Shown here piece by piece: positions 1 through 7,402 of a stretch of DNA of 33,771 nt. How positions within the stretch are numbered: position 1 is the stretch's first letter; every line of letters starts with the position of its first letter. Origin of the DNA: Bacteroidota bacterium (GTDB lineage Bacteria; Bacteroidota; Bacteroidia; Bacteroidales; F082); NCBI GenBank assembly GCA_013203805.1, contig JABMPH010000497.1, forward strand, positions 1 to 33,771, in the 5' to 3' direction. The position numbers were made by a program, and so were the translations under genes. A model generated the notes under the pieces. The model did not search any database. It was not told the origin of the DNA and was given only the letters and a program-made list of their open reading frames with translations.

Positions 1-269
1 ATGAAGTACTATCATCTGATGATATTTCAATTCATCCTAATCCAGTTTCGGGAAATGCTAATATTGAATTTAGTCTAAACAACACAGCTACTGTTAATAT
101 TGCTGTTTTTGATATTCTAGGCAAACAAATTCAAAACCTACATGAAGGTGAATTAAGCGGTGGATCACACAATATTCAATTGAATTCTGATAATATGCGC
201 CAGGGCATTTATTTTGTAAAAATTCAGATGAACAATGAAGTTGTTACAAAGAAAATTATGGTAAACTAG
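1..269 (+). CDS. C-terminal end of a T9SS-secreted protein (5' end outside window)
   Basis: The frame is open from the window edge (first full codon at 3) to a TAG at 267-269. It encodes about 88 residues with the hallmarks of a type A type IX secretion sorting domain: a HPNPVSG motif near the start, a central VFDILGKQI strand, an MRQGIYFVKI strand and a basic tail KKIMVN. Such domains direct proteins that have crossed the inner membrane by Sec through the outer membrane, where they are cleaved and usually anchored. The catalytic or binding part of this protein lies upstream, so its function cannot be stated. A strong hairpin terminator follows, so this is the last gene of its unit. Confidence 0.85.
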   Translation, partial: EVLSSDDISIHPNPVSGNANIEFSLNNTATVNIAVFDILGKQIQNLHEGELSGGSHNIQLNSDNMRQGIYFVKIQMNNEVVTKKIMVN

Positions 270-302
270 ACAGTTACCACATAGCCAAAACTATTGGCAA
301 AT

Positions 303-340
303 AAAGAGCCGTATCGCCGAATGTGATGCGGCTTTTTTTA
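303..340 (+). terminator. Intrinsic terminator after the T9SS protein gene
   Basis: A 9-bp stem (AGCCGTATC at 307-315 with GATGCGGCT at 325-333, one G-T pair) encloses a 9-nt loop and is followed by seven T residues (333-339). It lies 34 nt after the stop codon. The remaining gap to priA (341-491) holds nothing I can identify. Confidence 0.8.
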
Positions 341-491
341 TGATATTTAATTATTGTAGATTGATATTTATTTGAGATTTGACAATTGAAATTTGGAAAT
401 TTTGTCATATTACTATGTGCGCGCCCTTTTTCCGGGGTGTTGGGTTTCAGGATGATAAAAATATTTATCACTCAATCGTCTAATTTACTGA

Positions 492-2984
492 CTACTGGGG
501 ATCCACATCAAATTGGACAATAATGGATTTAAAACCGGAGTTTGATTTGGTCCTGATTACAGATTCATGTATATTTTTCTTAACATCAGTAAGGCTAGCT
601 CCTTTAGGTATTTTAAGCATTGTTTGCTTAATGTAATAGTTTCTAACTCTGCCTACCAGAGGAAATTCTGGACCATAAACTAGTTTTCCATATAAAGCCC
701 TTAAATCTTTTGCAAAAACAGCAGCTCCTTCATTCAATATCTCCGGATTACGGTGTTTCATCCTAATGATAATAAGTCGATAATATGGAGGGTAGTAGAA
801 TTTCTTCCTCTCAGCCAATTGACGAAGATACATACTTGTATAATCATGATTCACAACATCTTTTAAGATAGGATGGTTAGGTTTCCATGCCTGGATAACA
901 ACCATTCCCTGTATGTCCTTTCTGCCTGATCGGCCACTCACTTGAAGCATAAGCTGGAAACTTCTTTCATGGGCTCTAAAGTCAGGAAAACTAAGCATGC
1001 TATCAGCACTCAATACTCCAACAATTTGTACATTATCAAAATCAAGACCCTTGGTTACCATTTGTGTGCCGATAAGAATATCCGTTTCCTTATCTTCAAA
1101 ATTGGAAATTATTCTTGTAAAAGCATTTTTAGTCCGAGTTGTATCAAGATCCATTCTATCAATCTTAACATCGGGCAGTAGCAAACCCAATTCTTCAGAT
1201 ACCTTTTCGGTTCCAAACCCTTGCATTTTAAGTCCGGCATTACCACAATGGGGACAGGTTGGAGGAACCGTTGTGGAATAACCACAATAGTGACATTTTA
1301 ATAATTCGCTATATTTATGATAAGTAAGGGTAACATCACAATTTTTACATTCGGGCACCCAATGACAAACATCACATTCAATCCTTAACGAAAATCCCCT
1401 CCTATTCTGAAATAGGATAACTTGTTGCTTATTTTCAAGGGCTTTATCAATTCCCTTCATAAGTACTGACGAAAAATGGGATTTCATCATTCGTCGTTTA
1501 AGTTCCTCCTTAAGATTTACAATCACTACTTTTGGAAGCTTAACTCCACTATATCTATCTGTAATTTCAGCAAAACCGTATTTGCCAGATTTTGAATTGT
1601 AATAACTTTCAATTGCCGGAGTAGCCGAACCTAATATTACTTTCGCCCCATGTAGTGTGGCCAGATAAATGGCTGCATCTCTGGCATTATATCTTGGAGC
1701 AGGATCATACTGTTTATACGAACTATCATGCTCTTCATCAATAATAATTAATCCTAAGTTATCGAATGGGAGAAATAATGATGATCGTGGGCCAAGAATA
1801 ATCTTATATTTAGCATGAATATTTTCATCATCACACCCGGCAACATTATTCCAAACCTCTACCCTTTCATTTTGGCTATATCTTGAATGATATACTCCAA
1901 CTTCATCACCAAAATACTTACGCAATCTATTTATTATTTGTGTAGTGAGGGCTATTTCAGGAAGCATGTACAAAACTTGTCTCCCCGCATTAATCGCATC
2001 AAAAATAAGCTTGATGTAAACCTCAGTTTTGCCTCCTGATGTAACACCATGAAGTAACACAACATTATGTTTACTAAACGATTGATTAATCACATTGTAA
2101 GCATCAGTTTGATGATCACTTAGAATTAATGAAGAAGATTCGGAGCTTTGCTTTTCATAATCAAACCTACTTATAGTTTTTTTTGTTGATATGAATATTT
2201 CCTTATTTACCAATGCCGTTAGTGCCGAGCTACTTCCTTCAGTTATCTTTATTAGATCCGATTGCTTTACAGAACTCTCGGTGGTAAGAGGAAATCCAAC
2301 CTTGGAAATAAAAGCCATCAATAATTCCAATTGTTTATGTGCACGTTTTCCAAGCTCATCCATTAATTTCTGAAGATTTTCTTCATCAATAAAAGTACCC
2401 GAAATACTTATCCGCTTTTCTGTTTTCGGTTTATAAATATTATTCAGTTCTTCCTCCATAACTATCATTCGATGGTCGATCATAGTTTTAATGAGGGGTA
2501 GAACTTTTTTATAACCCACAAGCTTTGAAATCTCATCAACGGTAAGCTTCTTTTTCTCGATTAAGGCTTCAGTTATCTGGTATTCAAAAGGATTGAGTAT
2601 ATTAAAATCGGGCATGAAGGTTGGAGACAGTACAATTTTTGATTCACTCGACAATTTAAAAGCGGTTGGTAAGGCAGCATTCATTACATCACCTTCGGTA
2701 CTCATATAATAACCTGCCATCCATTCCCATAATTTCAACTGAATGGTATTTACAATTGGTTTTTCATCAAGTAAAGTAATTATATACTTTGGCACATGAT
2801 TTTGAGGTACATCAGTATGGACTTTCTTAACAACACCTGCATAAATCTTTTTACTGCCAAACTGAATACTTACTCTTTGTCCCACCCTAATGAATTCGTT
2901 AAGGTCGAATGGCACCCTATATGTGAATGCTCCCTCGATTGGTAAGGGTAATAGCACATCTGCAAATAGGGTTATACGGTCCAT
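492..2984 (-). CDS. priA: Primosomal protein N' (replication restart helicase PriA)
   Basis: An 830-residue superfamily 2 DNA helicase that recognises stalled or broken replication forks and reloads the replicative helicase. Visible features in order: an N-terminal 3'-DNA-binding region (about 1-110), Walker A GVTSGGKT (313-320), Walker B DEEH (416-419), the GSATPAIES helicase motif (about 452-460), a zinc-binding insert with eight cysteines (537, 540, 546, 549, 564, 567, 577, 580), and a C-terminal helicase lobe with TKGLDF and SGRSGR motifs. The length is near that of Bacteroidota PriA proteins, which are longer than the roughly 730-residue E. coli form. The start MDRITLFADVLLP matches the family's usual N-terminus. 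It is a single-gene unit; no associated replication gene is adjacent. Confidence 0.96.
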   Translation of the reverse strand: MDRITLFADVLLPLPIEGAFTYRVPFDLNEFIRVGQRVSIQFGSKKIYAGVVKKVHTDVPQNHVPKYIITLLDEKPIVNTIQLKLWEWMAGYYMSTEGDVMNAALPTAFKLSSESKIVLSPTFMPDFNILNPFEYQITEALIEKKKLTVDEISKLVGYKKVLPLIKTMIDHRMIVMEEELNNIYKPKTEKRISISGTFIDEENLQKLMDELGKRAHKQLELLMAFISKVGFPLTTESSVKQSDLIKITEGSSSALTALVNKEIFISTKKTISRFDYEKQSSESSSLILSDHQTDAYNVINQSFSKHNVVLLHGVTSGGKTEVYIKLIFDAINAGRQVLYMLPEIALTTQIINRLRKYFGDEVGVYHSRYSQNERVEVWNNVAGCDDENIHAKYKIILGPRSSLFLPFDNLGLIIIDEEHDSSYKQYDPAPRYNARDAAIYLATLHGAKVILGSATPAIESYYNSKSGKYGFAEITDRYSGVKLPKVVIVNLKEELKRRMMKSHFSSVLMKGIDKALENKQQVILFQNRRGFSLRIECDVCHWVPECKNCDVTLTYHKYSELLKCHYCGYSTTVPPTCPHCGNAGLKMQGFGTEKVSEELGLLLPDVKIDRMDLDTTRTKNAFTRIISNFEDKETDILIGTQMVTKGLDFDNVQIVGVLSADSMLSFPDFRAHERSFQLMLQVSGRSGRKDIQGMVVIQAWKPNHPILKDVVNHDYTSMYLRQLAERKKFYYPPYYRLIIIRMKHRNPEILNEGAAVFAKDLRALYGKLVYGPEFPLVGRVRNYYIKQTMLKIPKGASLTDVKKNIHESVIRTKSNSGFKSIIVQFDVDPQ

Positions 2985-3110
2985 AAAGGATATTTCTTAG
3001 TCTTATAAAAATTAGTTTGGCCTCTCAGTCAATTAATTGACCAGCAAAGTGAATAGCTAATTTCAATTTCTAAAAATATGAATAATTATAGCCCATTGAA
3101 AGTTATTGAG

Positions 3111-3314
3111 CTATTTAACAGGAACTTTTTCTTCAACACTATATTTCCCAACCTTATATCCTATTGAGTTATAGCCTGTTTTGATGATGTTTAAACCTTC
3201 ACAGGCAGTTAAGCCCAGCCATTTGCATGAAATTGTGGTACAATGATTTGTTCCATTTATCTGTATTCCCCAGCATTCATTGTTGGAAAAGAGTGATGTA
3301 TTTACCGTTTTCAT
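3111..3314 (-). CDS. Small Cys-rich hypothetical protein (67 aa)
   Basis: I do not recognise a family. The 67-residue product has four cysteines (14, 25, 30, 38), two tryptophans and a short lysine-rich C-terminus. It has no signal peptide or membrane segment. Support for a real gene: the composition resembles a folded small protein rather than a shadow frame, no other gene occupies the locus, and a TATATTTG box matching the Bacteroidota -7 consensus TAnnTTTG lies on the same strand at 3334-3341, about 20 nt before the ATG. It could be a small metal-binding or redox protein, but that is a guess from the cysteines alone. The flanking gap 3315-3549 holds only this promoter candidate. Confidence 0.45.
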   Translation of the reverse strand: MKTVNTSLFSNNECWGIQINGTNHCTTISCKWLGLTACEGLNIIKTGYNSIGYKVGKYSVEEKVPVK

Positions 3315-3333
3315 CTATTATTGATTTGAAAAA

Positions 3334-3341
3334 CAAATATA
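3334..3341 (-). promoter_or_regulatory. Candidate -7 box (TATATTTG) for the small Cys-rich gene
   Basis: Minus-strand TATATTTG fits the Bacteroidota -7 consensus TAnnTTTG and would start transcription about 10-15 nt before the ATG at 3314. No well-spaced -33 TTG was found. Confidence 0.35.
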
Positions 3342-3549
3342 GCTAACCTACAATATCCTAGCCCTTATATATTGTGATATTTACCAAATTATGATGTAAC
3401 ATTTAGCGCATTCTTATTAAATTTGTAGCTAGGATTTTCTCGTTATTAATAAAATATCTTTTACATTAAGTTGAATAATTGAAATAAAATGGAGAATCAG
3501 ACTCAGGGCAATAGTAATGATTGCCTACTTGAATGAAATAATAGGTATT

Positions 3550-5262
3550 TTACACAACCAAAAACCAGGCAAACCCTCGTGATTGCAATACCATATTTTC
3601 ATTATCCATAGTAAAGCCATTCATGGTTAGCAATGCGAGATTACTTTCCTCCAACGGATTGCGTATTATTTGTATTTCAGATGAAAGATTGTTGATAACT
3701 AGAACTTTTTCATTCTCATAAGTTCTCAGATAAGCTAATATCTGTTGTGGAACTTTATTGCTTTGGGTCTTCACATCAACAAAATCCAAAGCTCCGCGTC
3801 CAAAAACTTTATGTTCTTTTCTTGTATTCAGTAATCCGGAAATTGTATTAAAAACTTCTGTATGGAAATTATCAGGTTGCTGTAAATCAAGTTCCAATTG
3901 TTCCCAATCAATTCTGCCCCTTACTAAAAAACGGGTATCATCTTTGCCTGTTAACTGAATCTGCTCCTTGTAAAAATCACTATCATTTAATTTCCCAAAT
4001 TCATCACCATAATACACAACAGGAGTTCCCAAAAGGGTTAACATAATTGAATATGATAATGCAATTTTATTTACATCTTTCTCCATGAGTTCCGAAAGTC
4101 TGGCGCTAATCCCCTCTCCTACTCTAAAATCCCATTCTGGTTTATGACAATAACTTCCATGAATAAAGGCTCTATCTTCTTCTGAAACATAAACAAGTTC
4201 CAGACTTAGTTCATCGTGAACTCTTAAAAAGGTAAACCATTGATTTTTGTTTCCTATTGCCGGAGTAACCGACCTACTCAGGGTATGCTTAATGGGTTGC
4301 GAATTACCTTGGGCAATTGCCTTGAACATCATTGGCATCAATGGGAAATGGTATGCTGCATGACATTCATCATTATTACCTAAATATTTTACAACTTCAT
4401 ACGGTTTCTGACATGCTTCAGCTAACAATAAAGATCCGGGGTTAACATAGTCGAGAATTGCCCTGAAAAATTTCACAATTACATGAGTTAAATCAAGATT
4501 TTCACAACTTGTTCCATCTTCTTTCCACAAATAAGGAATTGCATCAGCCCTAAATCCATCAACACCAACCGATTGCCAATAAAGCAGGTTGTGTGACATT
4601 GCAAGTAACACATCCGGATTACGATAATTTAAATCGGGTTGGAAACTAAAAAATCTATGAAAATAATATCTATCGCCTAATTTTTCCCAGTTGCTATCCT
4701 CAATGCCTTTAAATAGTAGTCGTGCATCTAGATATTCATCAGGTTTATCTCGCCAAATGTAAAAATTACTGAACTCAGTCTCTTCAGTTTTTTGTGAATC
4801 TAAAAACCAAGGGTGTTGGTCGGAGGAATGATTTATTGCTACATCAAAAATTACTCTTATGCCCCGTTGATGTGCTTCTTTAAGGAAACTTCCAAAAACG
4901 ATTTCTTGTTCCTCTTTTGTACAATCATCTGTTAATCCCAATAAATCGGGTCTTATTCTATCATATTTACTTATGTCAAATCCTGCATCACGCATTGGCG
5001 ATTTAAGGATGGGCAGCAACCACAAACAATTTATACCCAACTTTTGAATGTAATCAAGTTTCTCGGTTAATCCGTTAAAATCTTCATTATAAAGATCGAC
5101 GTAAAGTGCATAAACAATAGCATCTTTATACCAATCACTTTCATGAACCTCAACTTCAGTCTGTTTTAATGATGCAATAAAATCATCTAACTTAACTGTT
5201 GATACATCAGGATATAGTTGTTCCCAATAGGAATACAATAACGAACTATTATTCATGGCCAT
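3550..5262 (-). CDS. Trehalose-synthase-like GH13 enzyme (maltose glucosyltransferase type)
   Basis: A 570-residue alpha-amylase superfamily enzyme without signal peptide, so probably cytoplasmic. Its best match by motif is the trehalose synthase (maltose alpha-D-glucosyltransferase, GH13_16-like) branch, which isomerises maltose and trehalose. Motifs: VIFDVAINHSS (about 137-147), GFRADAIPYL with nucleophile D240, LLLAEA with acid/base E282, and FLRVHDELSLE with transition-state D350. The YGDEFG segment and C-terminal beta domain (about 470-570) complete the fold. Region IV normally reads RNHDE in this branch and here has V at the Asn position. There is no fused maltokinase. Two start codons are possible (5262 or 5256). 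It is divergent from the exported glucan-hydrolase operon, fitting a role in using imported maltose. Sucrose- or oligosaccharide-specific relatives are the main alternative. Confidence 0.8.
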   Translation of the reverse strand: MAMNNSSLLYSYWEQLYPDVSTVKLDDFIASLKQTEVEVHESDWYKDAIVYALYVDLYNEDFNGLTEKLDYIQKLGINCLWLLPILKSPMRDAGFDISKYDRIRPDLLGLTDDCTKEEQEIVFGSFLKEAHQRGIRVIFDVAINHSSDQHPWFLDSQKTEETEFSNFYIWRDKPDEYLDARLLFKGIEDSNWEKLGDRYYFHRFFSFQPDLNYRNPDVLLAMSHNLLYWQSVGVDGFRADAIPYLWKEDGTSCENLDLTHVIVKFFRAILDYVNPGSLLLAEACQKPYEVVKYLGNNDECHAAYHFPLMPMMFKAIAQGNSQPIKHTLSRSVTPAIGNKNQWFTFLRVHDELSLELVYVSEEDRAFIHGSYCHKPEWDFRVGEGISARLSELMEKDVNKIALSYSIMLTLLGTPVVYYGDEFGKLNDSDFYKEQIQLTGKDDTRFLVRGRIDWEQLELDLQQPDNFHTEVFNTISGLLNTRKEHKVFGRGALDFVDVKTQSNKVPQQILAYLRTYENEKVLVINNLSSEIQIIRNPLEESNLALLTMNGFTMDNENMVLQSRGFAWFLVV

Positions 5263-5277
5263 AAATATTTTCTAAAA

Positions 5278-5285
5278 CAAAAGTA
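5278..5285 (-). promoter_or_regulatory. Candidate -7 box (TACTTTTG) for the trehalose-synthase-like gene
   Basis: The minus-strand octamer TACTTTTG fits TAnnTTTG and lies 16-23 nt upstream of the ATG at 5262. It is identical to the plus-strand box at 5484-5491 serving the opposite operon. No good -33 element at 17-23 bp spacing was seen. Confidence 0.4.
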
Positions 5286-5483
5286 CTATAAAAGCAACCC
5301 TACTACTACATAAACGCTTATTGATCGACAAACCTGAAACAGGATATTTCTTTTTTGCTTTCAGACGATTATATCAATCGTTTGCATTGGAAATCATGAT
5401 GAGATCTCTTTAGCATTTTCTACTAAAATTTACCAAATCGATAATTACAAGCTGAATTGTTCTGCTAACTTACTGAATTATTA

Positions 5484-5491
5484 TACTTTTG
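5484..5491 (+). promoter_or_regulatory. Candidate -7 box (TACTTTTG) for the glucan-hydrolase operon
   Basis: TACTTTTG matches TAnnTTTG, 39 nt before the ATG at 5531. A TTG at 5457-5459 is 24 bp upstream, slightly longer than usual -33 spacing. The leader contains an A-rich stretch (about 5493-5510), typical of Bacteroidota leaders that lack a Shine-Dalgarno sequence. Confidence 0.45.
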
Positions 5492-5530
5492 AGAAAAAGA
5501 AAAAGAAATAGAACTATAAATCATTAAGCC

Positions 5531-7390
5531 ATGAAGTATTTTTATAAGTCTTTAATAACACTCGTCCTTATTATGATGGGAGCGAACTTATTTGCCGCAA
5601 AAATAAACCTCGATCGTATTGATCCTCCCTTTTGGTGGACTGGGATGAAAAACTCACAATTGCAATTGATGGTTCATGGTACAAATATTTCAGAAGCAAA
5701 ACCTGTAATTGAGTATTATGGTGTACGTGTTAAAGAAATTATTCTGGTTGAAAACCCAAACTATATGTTTATCAACCTTGAGATAGGTGAAGAAACCAAA
5801 CCTGGTGTTTTTGACATTCATTTTAAAAAAGGAAAGAAAACAATTGCCACATACAAATATCAGCTTAAAGAGCGAGTATCTGACCCAAGTCTTTATAAAG
5901 GATTCGACAATTCTGATGTGATATATTTACTTATGCCCGACCGCTTTAGTAACGGTAATCCTAACAATGATGATATGCCACTTATGTTAGAAACTGCTGA
6001 CCGTACCAATCCAAACGGTAGACACGGTGGAGATATTGAAGGCATGAGTAACCAATTGGACTACTTAAGTGATTTGGGTATTACAGCAATCTGGGCAAAC
6101 CCATTACTCGAAAACAATATGCCGGCTTATTCATATCATGGATATGCTGTTACTGACCTCTACAAAGTAGATCCGCGATTTGGTACTAACGAAGATTATT
6201 TGACTTTCATAAAGAAGGCACACTCAAAGGGCATTAAAGTTATTATGGATATGATTTTTAATCATCTTGGGACAGGTTATTATTGGAAAGATGATCTGCC
6301 AATGAAAGATTGGTACAATGAATGGCCTGAATTTACAAGATCTAATTATAGAGGAGGTACAGTTAGTGATCCATATGCTTCTGAATTTGATTATAACAAG
6401 GAGGTAAAGGGCTGGTTCGACAAGACCATGGCCGATTTGAATCAAAACAACGAATTCATGGCAAATTATCTGATTCAGAATAGTATCTGGTGGATTGAAT
6501 ACTCTGGATTAGATGGTATTCGCCAGGATACATACCCCTACCCATACAAAGATTTTATGGCTGAATGGATGAGGAGATTACTTGAAGAATATCCCGACTA
6601 CAATGTTGTGGGAGAAGCATGGCTTTCACAACCACCAGCAGTTGCTTATTGGTTAGATAATAACACAAACAAAGACGGTTACAAATCAAACCTAACAAAT
6701 GTTTTCGACTTTCCTCTGATGTACGCCATTAGTAAAGCATTTAACGAAAATGAAGGCTGGTCGACTGGAACTGCTCAATTGTACGAGGTTCTTTCGCAGG
6801 ATTATGTTTATTCAATGCCTGATAATATTGTCACTTTCGTTGATAATCATGATGGTGACAGGTTTTATACAAAAATCCAAGAAGATATAAATAAATTCAA
6901 ACTTGCAATGGCATTTATGATGACCACACGTGGGATTCCTTCAATATATTATGGAACCGAAATACTCATGACCGGCGAAGAACATAAAGGACACGGTGAC
7001 ATTCGTAAAGACTTCCCTGGAGGCTGGAATGGTGATGCCACTAATGCATTTTCCAAAGAAGGCAGAACAGATGATCAAAATGAGGCTTTCGATTTTATAC
7101 GCAGATTACTAAATTGGAGAAAGTCAAATACAACTGTGCAATATGGAGAACTCACACATTACATTCCTGAAAATGGTGTTTACGTTTACTTCAAAAAACA
7201 TGAAGGAAATACAGTAATGGTAATGCTTAACAACACTAATGAGGATAAGATAGTAGATTTGACCAGATACTCAAAAAGTATTGGTTGCAATACCAAAGGG
7301 CGAAGTGTTCTTACTCGTCGTGGATGGGACGATTTGAGTAAAATTGAAATATCAGCCAAATCGCCTCTAATCATTGAATTATCGAAATAA
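5531..7390 (+). CDS. SusA-like neopullulanase / cyclomaltodextrinase (GH13), exported
   Basis: A 619-residue secreted GH13 enzyme cleaving alpha-1,4 bonds of maltodextrins, cyclodextrins or pullulan. It begins with a signal peptide (hydrophobic 8-22, cleavage near ANLFA-AK). An N-terminal beta-sandwich (about 24-120) of the cyclomaltodextrinase N-terminal type follows, then the catalytic barrel with MDMIFNH, GIRQDTYPY (nucleophile D333), VVGEAW (acid/base E362) and FVDNHD (D441), then a C-terminal beta domain (about 540-619). The layout and length match SusA of the Bacteroides starch utilisation system. It is the first gene of an operon: the next gene starts 12 nt after its stop. No SusC/SusD pair or SusR regulator is in the window, so the enzyme appears to work outside a classic Sus locus, most likely in the periplasm. 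Confidence 0.88.
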   Translation: MKYFYKSLITLVLIMMGANLFAAKINLDRIDPPFWWTGMKNSQLQLMVHGTNISEAKPVIEYYGVRVKEIILVENPNYMFINLEIGEETKPGVFDIHFKKGKKTIATYKYQLKERVSDPSLYKGFDNSDVIYLLMPDRFSNGNPNNDDMPLMLETADRTNPNGRHGGDIEGMSNQLDYLSDLGITAIWANPLLENNMPAYSYHGYAVTDLYKVDPRFGTNEDYLTFIKKAHSKGIKVIMDMIFNHLGTGYYWKDDLPMKDWYNEWPEFTRSNYRGGTVSDPYASEFDYNKEVKGWFDKTMADLNQNNEFMANYLIQNSIWWIEYSGLDGIRQDTYPYPYKDFMAEWMRRLLEEYPDYNVVGEAWLSQPPAVAYWLDNNTNKDGYKSNLTNVFDFPLMYAISKAFNENEGWSTGTAQLYEVLSQDYVYSMPDNIVTFVDNHDGDRFYTKIQEDINKFKLAMAFMMTTRGIPSIYYGTEILMTGEEHKGHGDIRKDFPGGWNGDATNAFSKEGRTDDQNEAFDFIRRLLNWRKSNTTVQYGELTHYIPENGVYVYFKKHEGNTVMVMLNNTNEDKIVDLTRYSKSIGCNTKGRSVLTRRGWDDLSKIEISAKSPLIIELSK

Positions 7391-7402
7391 GTATTCTTAA
7401 AA

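Noticed and set aside
274-471. 65-residue minus-strand open frame in the gap after the T9SS gene
   Set aside because: It reads through the terminator hairpin and has low-quality, unstructured composition. No promoter or homology is recognised.
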